NCBI GenBank assembly: GCA_030625925.1
Contig: DAOUPY010000077.1
Coordinates: forward strand, 1-7,026
Reading direction: 5' to 3'
From: Fusobacteriaceae bacterium
Lineage (GTDB): Bacteria; Fusobacteriota; Fusobacteriia; Fusobacteriales; Fusobacteriaceae
Length of the DNA: 7,026 nt
A program made the translations under genes and the position numbers. This document shows positions 1 to 6,364 of the stretch, one piece after another. How positions within the stretch are numbered: the stretch's first letter is position 1; the number at the start of each line of letters is the position of its first letter. The notes under the pieces are model-generated. The model did not search any database, was not told the origin of the DNA, and was given only the letters and a program-made list of their open reading frames with translations.

Positions 1-26
1 TAATATAGTGAGGGAAAAAGAGGAGT

Positions 27-1073
27 GTGAAAGCTGTAGTGGATAGAAAAAAAATATTTAACCCCTGTGGTATAGATACCTTAGACCAGAGAAAAATAAT
101 AGGGGGAGAAACAACAAATATATTTAACCTGAACAATGTTAAATACCAATGGGCAAACAACCTGTATAGAACTATGATGGGAAATTTTTGGATTCCTGAA
201 AAAACAGATCTGACCCAGGATAAAAATGACTATGTCAGTTTAGTAGATGAAGAAAAAGATGCATATGATGGAATATTGTCGTTTTTAGTATTCTTAGATA
301 GTATTCAGACCAATAATATTCCTAATATTTCAAACTATATAACAGCTCCAGAGGTAAATTTGATCCTGGCTATCCAGACATATCAAGAAGCTATCCACTC
401 CCAATCCTATCAATATATAATAGAGAGTATCCTGCCAAAGGAAAAAAGAAACCTTATATATGATAAGTGGAGAGATGATGAGGTGTTGTTTGAAAGAAAC
501 CAGTATATAGCAAAGATATACCAGGATTTTATAGATGTTCCCAGCAATAATAATTTTGCCAGGGTACTGGTAGCTAACTTTTTATTGGAATCCCTGTACT
601 TCTACAATGGGTTTAATTTCTTCTATCTACTGGCCAGCAGAAATAAGATGATGGGAACCTCTGATATCATTAAATTAATCAACAGGGATGAACTGTCCCA
701 TGTGGCCTTATTTCAAAATATGATAAATGAGATCAAACAAGAAAATATAGATTATTTTAGTGAAAAAGAGATCTATGAGATGTTTAAAGTTGCTGTAGAA
801 CAGGAGATAAAGTGGAGTAAACATATTATAGGTAAAAAAATATTAGGAGTCACAGAGAAAACCATTGAAGATTATACCAAATGGTTAGCCAATGAAAGAC
901 TCAGGAGCCTTGGTTTGAATATACTTTATGATGGTTATGAGAAAAACCCGTACAAGCATCTGGAAAAATTAGCAGATACCGAGGGAGAGGGAAATGTAAA
1001 AGCTAATTTTTTTGAAGGAAATGTAACTTCATACAATATGAGTTCCTCCATAGATGGGTGGGATGAACTTTAA
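27..1073 (+). CDS. nrdB: Class I ribonucleoside-diphosphate reductase, beta (small) subunit
   Basis: NrdB houses the dimetal centre and stable tyrosyl radical that starts reduction of ribonucleotides to deoxyribonucleotides in the NrdA partner (cytosolic). All expected ligands are visible by comparison with the E. coli protein: D91 in FLDSIQ, E121 and H124 in QEAIHSQSY with the radical tyrosine Y128, E188 in LLESLYFY, and E222/H225 in NRDELSH. W55 in NFWIPEK matches the electron-transfer tryptophan. The acidic C-terminal tail (SIDGWDEL) fits the segment that docks on NrdA. At 348 aa it is shorter than E. coli NrdB and resembles the compact forms seen in Campylobacter-like bacteria. Start choice is uncertain: GTG at 27 lies only 1 nt after AGGAG (21-25), and the in-frame GTG at 39 lies 13 nt after it. 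nrdA is presumably upstream, outside the window. No clear terminator follows the stop codon. Confidence 0.95.
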   Translation: MKAVVDRKKIFNPCGIDTLDQRKIIGGETTNIFNLNNVKYQWANNLYRTMMGNFWIPEKTDLTQDKNDYVSLVDEEKDAYDGILSFLVFLDSIQTNNIPNISNYITAPEVNLILAIQTYQEAIHSQSYQYIIESILPKEKRNLIYDKWRDDEVLFERNQYIAKIYQDFIDVPSNNNFARVLVANFLLESLYFYNGFNFFYLLASRNKMMGTSDIIKLINRDELSHVALFQNMINEIKQENIDYFSEKEIYEMFKVAVEQEIKWSKHIIGKKILGVTEKTIEDYTKWLANERLRSLGLNILYDGYEKNPYKHLEKLADTEGEGNVKANFFEGNVTSYNMSSSIDGWDEL

Positions 1074-1380
1074 AATTAATACTTTTTAATGTTAAGTACT
1101 GAAATTATAGACTTTCGATCCTTGTTTTACAACAAAAATTAACGATGTTATTTCACAAGCATTTTAAAACGCAAACATTACATTCGAAAACTGAACTTTA
1201 TATCCGAGATGCACATGTAAGTTGACAAATTTGATAAAAAACAGGGTGAAAAGCAAATAAAGGTTGTCTTTTAAAGACTTATGAGTTACTATTATATTGT
1301 AGTTGGCAAATCAAAGTAAAATTCGAATGTTAATCAAAGGTTAAAAATAGAGTCTAAATGTTAAATGCTAGTTAAATAAA
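1074..1380. other. Intergenic region between nrdB and the pflB promoter
   Basis: About 300 bp without a supportable gene on either strand: no start codon with a ribosome binding site precedes an open frame. It contains short dyads: TTGTT-TTAC-AACAA at 1122-1135, GTCTTT-T-AAAGAC at 1266-1278, and TAGTT-N6-AACTA at 1369-1384, which touches the pflB promoter. A separated 9-bp inverted pair, ACATTCGAA (1180-1188) and TTCGAATGT (1322-1330), also lies here. The right end carries phased GTTAA repeats listed separately. The region probably serves as the regulatory upstream of pflB. Confidence 0.5.
1328..1376 (+). promoter_or_regulatory. Phased GTTAA direct repeats, candidate response-regulator sites
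   Basis: Four copies of GTTAA occur at 1329, 1340, 1360 and 1371, giving two pairs (TGTTAAT/GGTTAAA and TGTTAAA/AGTTAAA). The copies within a pair are 11 bp apart and the pairs are 31 bp apart, which is three helical turns. A fifth copy (1397) lies inside the promoter. Known: OmpR-family regulators, including ArcA, bind direct repeats about 11 bp apart, the ArcA half-site resembles GTTAA, and E. coli pfl is an ArcA target. Inferred: this is an activator or repressor array for pflB. AT-rich background makes GTTAA common, so the spacing is the main evidence. Confidence 0.4.
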
Positions 1381-1384
1381 ACTA

Positions 1385-1413
1385 TTGACTTTATTTGTTA
1401 AAACTGTTATACT
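1385..1413 (+). promoter_or_regulatory. pflB promoter (sigma-70 type)
   Basis: The -35 box TTGACT (1385-1390) and the -10 box TATACT (1408-1413) are separated by exactly 17 bp, and each is one base from consensus. Transcription would start near 1420, giving a leader of about 34 nt. That leader ends in AGGAGG (1442-1447), 6 nt before the pflB ATG. A half-site TTGTTAA (1395-1401) sits between the boxes where a repressor would block polymerase. Confidence 0.8.
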
Positions 1414-1453
1414 TTTCACATAGTAAGAATATTTTAGGTTTAGGAGGAATAAA

Positions 1454-3685
1454 ATGAGCAATTATTTAAATAACTTCAAAGGAGATCTTTGGAAAAAAGA
1501 GATCGATGTAAGAGATTTTATACAAAGTAACTATACACCATATGAAGGTGGAGATGAATTTTTAGCAGGTGCTACTGATAACTCTAAAAAATTATGGGAT
1601 AAATTAACAGAAATGTTTAAAGTAGAGATAGAAAAAGGTGTCTACGACGCAGAAACTAAAATGCCTTCAAATGTAGATGCATATGGAGCAGGATATATAG
1701 AGAAAGACTTAGAAAGTATTGTAGGGTTACAAACTGATGCACCATTAAAAAGAGCTATGTTCCCTAAAGGTGGACTAAGAACTGTTCAAAATGCATTAGA
1801 ATCTTACGGGTATGAAATGGATCCAGTAACAGCTGAATTCTTTAAAAACAATAGACCAAGTCATAATGACGGTGTATTCTCAGCTTATACTGATGATATC
1901 AGAGCAGCTAGAAGATCTGGAATCATCACTGGTTTACCAGATGCATATGGAAGAGGAAGAATCATAGGAGATTACAGAAGAGTAGCTCTTTATGGTGTAG
2001 ATAGATTATTAGAAGATAAAGTAGCTCAAAAGAAATCTTTAGATGTAAATGAGATGACTGAAGATATTATCAGAAGCAGAGAAGAAGTTTCACAACAAAT
2101 AGCATCTTTAAAAGCGTTAATCAATATGTGTAATGCATACGGATTCGACGTATCTAAACCGGCTACAAATGCAAAAGAAGCTATCCAATGGACTTACTTC
2201 GCTTACCTTGCTGCTACTAAGCATCAAGACGGAGCTGCTATGTCATTAGGAAGAGTATCTACTTTCTTAGACATCTATATTGAAAAAGATATCGCTGAAG
2301 GAATCATCACTGAAGAAGAGGCTCAAGAATATATCGACCAATTCGTTATGAAGTTAAGAATAGTAAGATTTTTAAGACCACCAGCTTACAATGAATTATT
2401 CTCAGGAGACCCTACATGGATCACAGAATCAATAGGTGGTATGGGTGTAGACGGAAGAACTTTAGTAAGTAGAACTTCATTCAGAACATTAAACACTTTA
2501 TATAACTTAGGTGCAGCACCTGAGCCAAACTTAACAGTTTTATGGTCAACTAGTTTACCTGAAAACTTTAAGCAATTTGTTGCAAAAGTATCTATGGATA
2601 CATCATCATTACAATATGAAAATGATGACCTTATGAGAAATCAATTTGGTGATGACTATGGAATCGCTTGTTGTGTATCTCCTATGAAAATAGGTAAAGG
2701 AATGCAATTCTTCGGTGCCAGAGTAAACTTACCAAAAGCATTATTATATGCTATCAATGGTGGAAAAGACGAGAAGAATGGAGTACAAGTAGGTCCTCAA
2801 TTTGCTCCTATTACATCTGAATACTTAGACTTCAATGAAGTTATGGAAAAGTTTGATCAAAGTATGGAATGGTTATCTAAAGTATATGGAAAAGCATTAA
2901 ACATAATTCATTACATGCATGACAAGTATGCTTACGAAGCATTCCAAATGTCATTACATGATTTAGAAATAGACAGAACACAAGCTCACGGAATCGCAGG
3001 AATCTCAATCGTTGCTGACTCATTAGCAGCTATTAAAAATGCTAAGGTAAAAGTAATCAGAAATGAAGACGGATTAGCTGTTGACTATGAGATCGAAGGA
3101 GATTATACTCCATTCGGAAACAACGATGACGAAACTGATGAATTTGCTATCATGATCACTAAAAACTTCATGGACAAGATCAGAACTCACCATATGTATA
3201 GAGGAGCTAGACCTACTCAATCTCTATTAACTATCACTTCAAACGTAGTATACGGAAAGAAGACTGGTAATACACCAGACGGTAGAAGAGCTGGAGAACC
3301 ATTTGGTCCAGGAGCTAACCCTATGCATGGTAGAGATAGAAGAGGAGCAATTGCTGCTATGTCATCTGTTGCAAAATTACCATTTGAACATGCAAATGAT
3401 GGTATCTCTTATACATTTGCTATAACTCCAGGAGCGTTAGGAAAAGATGATTCTATCAGAAGAAACAACCTAATCTCATTAATGGATGGATATTTCTCTC
3501 CAACTGGTGGACAGCATTTAAATGTTAACGTATTCGATAGAGCATTATTAGAAGATGCTATGGAAAGACCTGAATTATATCCTCAATTAACTATCAGAGT
3601 ATCTGGATATGCAGTTAACTTTGTTAGATTAACTAAGGAACAACAATTAGATGTTATAAGAAGAACTATTAACTCAACTATGTAA
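1454..3685 (+). CDS. pflB: Formate C-acetyltransferase (pyruvate formate-lyase)
   Basis: This glycyl-radical enzyme converts pyruvate and CoA to acetyl-CoA and formate in anaerobic cytosol. It matches E. coli PflB over its whole length (743 versus about 760 aa). The adjacent catalytic cysteines C406 and C407 lie in ACCVSPM, the motif [20 protein letters not shown] is intact, and the radical glycine G718 lies in RVSGYAV near the C terminus. The PFL domain fills roughly residues 1-600 and the glycine-radical domain the remainder. The start is secure: AGGAGG at 1442-1447 is 6 nt before ATG. The gene looks highly expressed: near-consensus promoter, optimal Shine-Dalgarno, and Leu almost always TTA, more strongly biased than in nrdB. 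It has its own promoter and terminator. Its activase gene lies 269 bp downstream under separate signals, and no focA is present. Confidence 0.98.
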   Translation: MSNYLNNFKGDLWKKEIDVRDFIQSNYTPYEGGDEFLAGATDNSKKLWDKLTEMFKVEIEKGVYDAETKMPSNVDAYGAGYIEKDLESIVGLQTDAPLKRAMFPKGGLRTVQNALESYGYEMDPVTAEFFKNNRPSHNDGVFSAYTDDIRAARRSGIITGLPDAYGRGRIIGDYRRVALYGVDRLLEDKVAQKKSLDVNEMTEDIIRSREEVSQQIASLKALINMCNAYGFDVSKPATNAKEAIQWTYFAYLAATKHQDGAAMSLGRVSTFLDIYIEKDIAEGIITEEEAQEYIDQFVMKLRIVRFLRPPAYNELFSGDPTWITESIGGMGVDGRTLVSRTSFRTLNTLYNLGAAPEPNLTVLWSTSLPENFKQFVAKVSMDTSSLQYENDDLMRNQFGDDYGIACCVSPMKIGKGMQFFGARVNLPKALLYAINGGKDEKNGVQVGPQFAPITSEYLDFNEVMEKFDQSMEWLSKVYGKALNIIHYMHDKYAYEAFQMSLHDLEIDRTQAHGIAGISIVADSLAAIKNAKVKVIRNEDGLAVDYEIEGDYTPFGNNDDETDEFAIMITKNFMDKIRTHHMYRGARPTQSLLTITSNVVYGKKTGNTPDGRRAGEPFGPGANPMHGRDRRGAIAAMSSVAKLPFEHANDGISYTFAITPGALGKDDSIRRNNLISLMDGYFSPTGGQHLNVNVFDRALLEDAMERPELYPQLTIRVSGYAVNFVRLTKEQQLDVIRRTINSTM

Positions 3686-3704
3686 TAAAAAGTTATAGTT
3701 TGAA

Positions 3705-3740
3705 AAAAGTGGTAGTTAATTAATTTTAACTGCCACTTTT
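3705..3740 (+). terminator. Hairpin terminator after pflB
   Basis: A 15-bp stem (3705-3719 with 3726-3740) contains one G-U wobble and a 6-nt loop, TTAATT. It begins 19 nt after the pflB stop. The stem base is AAAA/TTTT and no further U-run follows, so termination may be partial. The symmetric A/T base means it could also act on the minus strand. Confidence 0.75.
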
Positions 3741-3741
3741 A

Positions 3742-3750
3742 TGTTATAAT
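3742..3750 (+). promoter_or_regulatory. Extended -10 promoter for the pflA leader
   Basis: TGTTATAAT matches the extended -10 consensus TGnTATAAT exactly. No -35 box is visible 16-18 bp upstream, where the pflB terminator stem lies. A start near 3757 would make a pflA leader of about 198 nt. A competing candidate lies closer: TTGAAA (3876-3881) with TATAAT (3897-3902), but its 15-bp spacing is short. Confidence 0.5.
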
Positions 3751-3756
3751 GGTGGT

Positions 3757-3954
3757 GATGAATAGTTGGCTATTCCTCCTTGTGGAAATTTTAAAAATAT
3801 TAAAATTGATTATAATTTTAGAATTTTTTTTAAAATATTAATCTCATAGAGGAAGTAAGATATAAGAGAAAAATATTGAAACAAGGTGATTGTTTTTATA
3901 ATCCACCTCTGATTTAAGAGGGAGAATAGGTGGATTTTTTAGGGAGGAGAAGAG
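3757..3954 (+). promoter_or_regulatory. Structured pflA leader with attenuator-like hairpin
   Basis: The leader holds several foldable elements: GAATAG-TTGG-CTATTC (3760-3775); CCTCCT (3775-3780), complementary to the pflA Shine-Dalgarno; TAAAATT-GATTAT-AATTTTA (3801-3820); AAACAA-GGTGA-TTGTTT (3879-3895); and a 9-bp stem AATCCACCT/AGGTGGATT (3900-3908 with 3928-3936) running into T6 at 3935-3940, immediately before AGGGAGGAG. Inside the last loop CCTCT/AGAGG (3906-3910 with 3917-3921) can form an overlapping alternative. AGGTG at 3884-3888 could pair with CACCT at 3904-3908 and break the terminator stem. No known riboswitch consensus was recognised. If the promoter at 3876-3902 is used instead, the same repeat may be a DNA operator. 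Confidence 0.45.
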
Positions 3955-4686
3955 ATGAAATTAACAGGGAAACTACATTCATTTGAAAGTTGTGGGACCG
4001 TAGACGGGCCTGGAATCAGATTTATTGTATTTACGCAAGGATGCCCTTTAAGATGTAAATATTGTCATAATCCAGATACATGGGATCTTAAAGATGCCAA
4101 ATATGAAAGAGATATTGAATTTACTATAAATGAAATAAAAAAATATAAGCCATTTTTTAGAAATGGCGGTGGATTAACAGTTACAGGCGGGGAACCATTT
4201 GTACAGATGAATTATATTGAAGCTTTATTTAAAAGATCTAAAGAAGAAGGAATCCACACTGCTGTAGATACTTCTGGTTATATCTTCAATGACAGAGTGA
4301 AGGAAGTTCTTGAATATGTAGACTTAGTATTATTAGATATAAAAAGTATAAACCCAGATACATACAAGGAGCTGACAGGGGTAGAATTAGAAAATACTCT
4401 AAAGTTTGCTGAATATTTGGATAGTATAGGAAAACCTGTGTGGATAAGACATGTTGTTGTTCCTGGAATAACAGATAAGAAGGAAAATTTAGAAAAATTA
4501 GCAGATTATGTTTCTAAATTAAAAAATGTAGAAAAAATTGAATTACTGCCATTTCATCAAATGGGAACACATAAATGGGAAGAGATGAACCTTGAATATC
4601 CACTGAAAGATGTGAAGGAACCCACTGCAGAAGATATGAAAGCTGCCAGACAAATATTTAGAGATAGAGGACTAAATGTAGGGTAA
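3955..4686 (+). CDS. pflA: Pyruvate formate-lyase activating enzyme (radical SAM)
   Basis: PflA reductively cleaves S-adenosylmethionine at a [4Fe-4S] cluster and abstracts hydrogen from the PflB glycine (here G718) to create the glycyl radical. The cluster motif CxxxCxxC is C30, C34 and C37 in GCPLRCKYCHNPDTW. Also intact are the family start FESCGTVDGPGIRF, the SAM-binding GGE (78-80) in LTVTGGEPF, DTSGY (105-109), VWIRHVVVPG (162-171) and LLPFHQMGTHKW (198-208). The length, 243 aa, equals the usual 240-250 and the E. coli match is end to end, so this is PflA itself and not a different glycyl-radical activase, which would often carry an added ferredoxin domain. ATG at 3955 follows GGGAGG (3942-3947) by 7 nt. 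A strong terminator begins 27 nt after the stop. Confidence 0.97.
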   Translation: MKLTGKLHSFESCGTVDGPGIRFIVFTQGCPLRCKYCHNPDTWDLKDAKYERDIEFTINEIKKYKPFFRNGGGLTVTGGEPFVQMNYIEALFKRSKEEGIHTAVDTSGYIFNDRVKEVLEYVDLVLLDIKSINPDTYKELTGVELENTLKFAEYLDSIGKPVWIRHVVVPGITDKKENLEKLADYVSKLKNVEKIELLPFHQMGTHKWEEMNLEYPLKDVKEPTAEDMKAARQIFRDRGLNVG

Positions 4687-4713
4687 AAAGGCCCTCTTTA
4701 GATTGAAGATAAT

Positions 4714-4754
4714 AAAAAAGATCGCAGATTCTAACTAATCTGGGATCTTTTTTT
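4714..4754 (+). terminator. Terminator after pflA, copy 1 of a palindromic repeat
   Basis: A6-GATC-g-CAGATT, loop CTAACT, then AATCTG-g-GATC-T7: a 10-bp stem with one central G-G mismatch, extended by an A/T base. It should terminate pflA transcription, and the A6 on the left would let it act on the minus strand too. The stem recurs in inverted orientation at 6113-6152. Confidence 0.9.
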
Positions 4755-4852
4755 ATTACAGAACTTCCTCTTTCTGATTTTCCTTCTTTCGTAAAGAAGG
4801 CGAAAGTAGGAGCTAAAGATGTAATATTCTAGCTATATCCTCTGTCTTTAAG

Positions 4853-4900
4853 TCGCATTTAAAATAAATGATTGTGTATCATTTATTTTAAAAATCGCGA
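4853..4900. repeat. Large perfect dyad (15-bp arms)
   Basis: Arms 4858-4872 and 4878-4892 are exact reverse complements around the 5-nt loop TGTGT. After a short internal loop the symmetry resumes with TCGC (4853-4856) and GCGA (4897-4900). The arms are almost pure A/T (core AAATGAT/ATCATTT) and no U-run follows, so it does not look like a terminator. An operator or a structured RNA element is possible. It is 245 bp upstream of the next gene. Confidence 0.6.
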
Positions 4901-4999
4901 TATTGGAGGAAAACAAGGAGAAAGTTCAGAAAGTTTTTTTGCATTTAATTATAAAATCCTAGATCCTGCCTATCTGAATGCAATTCCACGTTTTTTCCC

Positions 5000-5028
5000 T
5001 TTTCATTTGTTTTATAATGATATATAAT
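5000..5028 (+). promoter_or_regulatory. Probable promoter of the Gate-protein gene
   Basis: TTTTCA (5000-5005, 4 of 6 matches to the -35 consensus) is followed after 17 bp by a perfect TATAAT (5023-5028). A second TATAAT lies at 5013-5018, and a weaker TATAAG at 5090-5095. Any of these would start an untranslated leader of tens to about 110 nt before ATG at 5145. Confidence 0.45.
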
Positions 5029-5144
5029 TACATTAAATTCAAGAAATTCAAATTTTTACTATCGTTGTTTTTTAAAAAATCTTTTACCCTATAAGAGTAG
5101 ACAATATTTAAATAGAAGAAATTAATCATGGAGGAGAAGAAAAA

Positions 5145-6101
5145 ATGAAATTATTAAAAGAAAGTGCAAGGATAAGCTTAAAGCTTCTGAAAATAATGCT
5201 GCCTATAAGTATTTTAGTGAAGGTTGGAAGTAATTATGGGATAATAGAGATCCTTTCTAAAACTTTGTCTCCATTAATGAAAATAATGGGACTCAGTGGT
5301 GAGATGGGGATTGTATGGGCAACAGCCATGGTAACCAATATATACGGTGGGATATTAGTATTATTTACCATGGCACAAAATAATACATTCACAGTGGCAG
5401 AGATAACCATAGTGGCCAGTATAATTTTATTTGCTCACTCCCTTCCAGTGGAGCTTAAGGTTATATCGGAAACAGGAGCAAAACCCTGGAAAATTTTAAG
5501 CATAAGGGTATTGTGTGCTGTAATATCGGGAGTATTTCTAAATTTATTATTTAAATTTTTTAATATCTATCAAGAAACAGCAGTCTTCAGATTTACACTA
5601 AAGGAATCAAATTCAGGGATTATAAGTTGGATATTGGGAGAACTAAAAAAATATATAACAATATTCGTTATTATATTTATTCTTTTAGCTCTCATGGAGG
5701 GATTAAAAAAAATAGGAGTCATAGACTGGATAAACGATAAGTTCTCTCCAGTGATGTCTTTTCTGGGTATAGATCCAGGACTATCGTTGACATGTATAGT
5801 TGGTCTTACCATGGGAATCAGTTATGGCAGCGGACTTATCATAAAAGAAACAAGAGAAGGTAATTATAGCAGGAGAGATCTATTTCTAGTGGCTGTATTT
5901 ATGAGTCTGTGTCATGCTCTTATAGAGGACACCCTTCTAATGATCCCTTTGGGAGCTAAGATGATAGGTATATTCTGGGGGAGAATATTTTTTGCAGTAA
6001 TATTTACGTTAGTCTTTAATAAGATAATTCCGAAAGATGAGATAAAAAAAGTAAAAGTGGAAGAGGATAAATCCATTGGTATAATTAAAATAGAGAGATA
6101 A
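5145..6101 (+). CDS. Two-domain nucleoside-recognition (Gate) membrane protein
   Basis: Polytopic inner-membrane protein of the nucleoside-recognition/Gate class, related in style to YjiG/YjiH and SpmA/SpmB; substrate unknown. Hydrophobic segments lie near residues 13-30, 56-76, 84-98, 117-141, 170-186, 213-233, 246-256 and 272-294. The two halves are a tandem duplication: G32 with G191, SP (42-43) with SP (201-202), G49 with G208, YGG (67-69) with YGS (227-229), H98 with H257, E103 with D262, GAK (111-113) with GAK (270-272), R121 with R280. The offset is 159 residues (160 around YGG), exactly half of 318. H98/E103 and H257/D262 sit in or at the edge of membrane segments and are plausible binding residues. 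The tail after about 295 is charged. ATG follows GGAGGAG (5130-5136) by 8 nt. Monocistronic: own promoter, terminator immediately after. FeoB and nucleoside transporters share Gate domains, so transport is inferred only. Confidence 0.85.
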   Translation: MKLLKESARISLKLLKIMLPISILVKVGSNYGIIEILSKTLSPLMKIMGLSGEMGIVWATAMVTNIYGGILVLFTMAQNNTFTVAEITIVASIILFAHSLPVELKVISETGAKPWKILSIRVLCAVISGVFLNLLFKFFNIYQETAVFRFTLKESNSGIISWILGELKKYITIFVIIFILLALMEGLKKIGVIDWINDKFSPVMSFLGIDPGLSLTCIVGLTMGISYGSGLIIKETREGNYSRRDLFLVAVFMSLCHALIEDTLLMIPLGAKMIGIFWGRIFFAVIFTLVFNKIIPKDEIKKVKVEEDKSIGIIKIER

Positions 6102-6112
6102 AGTCAATTAAT

Positions 6113-6152
6113 AAAAAAGATCCCAGATTCAAATTAATCTGCGATCTTTTTT
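6113..6152. terminator. Bidirectional terminator, inverted copy 2 of the palindromic repeat
   Basis: A6-GATC-c-CAGATT, loop CAAATT, then AATCTG-c-GATC-T6. Apart from the loop, this is the reverse complement of the hairpin at 4714-4754, including the mismatch position (C-C here, G-G there). It stands between the convergent genes ending at 6101 (+) and 6168 (-), with A-run and T-run on both sides, so it can terminate both. Confidence 0.9.
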
Positions 6153-6167
6153 ATTTGGAAACTTTTT

Positions 6168-6308
6168 TTAGAAGTTGATGTAAAATTCTGTATTTTGGAT
6201 CTTATCAAAGTTTTCTAATTCATGATTCCCTTTAAATTCTGCTGGTAGAATCTCCTCTGCCTTAAAAAAGTTTAAAAAATTTATTCCTGCTCTTTTAATT
6301 TTTGCCAT
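6168..6308 (-). CDS. Hypothetical 46-aa protein
   Basis: Small gene found by reading the reverse strand. ATG at 6308 is preceded by a perfect AGGAGG (6317-6322) with an 8-nt spacer, and the frame runs 46 codons to TAA at 6170-6168. The protein starts MAKIKRAGINFLNFFKAEEI and ends NTEFYINF. The basic, hydrophobic N-terminal third could form an amphipathic helix; the rest is acidic and polar. There is no cysteine, no membrane span and no signal peptide. It is not recognised. Support comes from the optimal Shine-Dalgarno, ordinary codon choice, and a terminator 16 nt after the stop shared with the convergent gene. It could be a small regulatory or membrane-surface peptide. Confidence 0.65.
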   Translation of the reverse strand: MAKIKRAGINFLNFFKAEEILPAEFKGNHELENFDKIQNTEFYINF

Positions 6309-6335
6309 TTGTGTTACCTCCTGTTGAAATCTTAT

Positions 6336-6364
6336 TTTATAAGTAATAATATCAGTTATTTCAC
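6336..6364 (-). promoter_or_regulatory. Possible promoter of the 46-aa gene
   Basis: On the minus strand GTGAAA (6364-6359, 4 of 6 matches) and TATAAA (6341-6336, 5 of 6) are 17 bp apart, just upstream of the Shine-Dalgarno at 6322-6317. The surroundings are very AT-rich, so chance matches are likely. Confidence 0.3.

Larger units (their letters stand above)
4755..5144. other. Gene-poor region upstream of the Gate-protein gene
   Basis: About 390 bp with no supportable gene; a GGAGG at 4905-4909 is not followed by a usable start codon. Visible structures are a perfect 8-bp hairpin CCTTCTTT-CGT-AAAGAAGG (4782-4800), the large dyad at 4853-4900 listed separately, and a 7-bp inverted pair TTGCATT (4939-4945)/AATGCAA (4977-4983). 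The right third contains the probable promoter of the downstream gene. The stretch could be a long leader, an untranslated RNA or decayed sequence; nothing decides between these. Confidence 0.4.

Noticed and set aside
1395..1412. Rex repressor site in the pflB promoter
   Set aside because: Only the left half TTGTTAA is present; the right half is GTTATAC instead of TTAACAA, so it is at best a half-site. The position between -35 and -10 is suggestive but not enough.
3876..3902. TTGAAA-N15-TATAAT as the main pflA promoter
   Set aside because: The boxes are good but the 15-bp spacing is shorter than usual; kept only as an alternative to the extended -10 promoter at 3742-3750.
3757..3954. ZTP (pfl-type), THF, SAM or T-box RNA in the pflA leader
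   Set aside because: None of the conserved blocks I know for these classes is visible, including the CCGCCUGGG-type block of the ZTP riboswitch and the GGUGG-ACCGCG-like block of the T-box.
4858..4892. Fur box in the large dyad
   Set aside because: The arms include ATGAT/ATCAT but the arrangement and 5-nt TGTGT centre do not match the 7-1-7 Fur pattern, and the neighbouring gene gives no iron link beyond the distant Gate-domain similarity to FeoB.
4925..4983. Short reading frame between GGAGG at 4905 and the promoter region
   Set aside because: No ATG, GTG or TTG lies at usable distance from the ribosome-binding-like sequence and stops appear quickly in all frames.
5570..5812. 80-codon minus-strand open frame inside the Gate-protein gene
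   Set aside because: It lies wholly within a well-supported gene on the other strand, has no ribosome binding site worth noting, and its translation shows no domain; it is a shadow frame.
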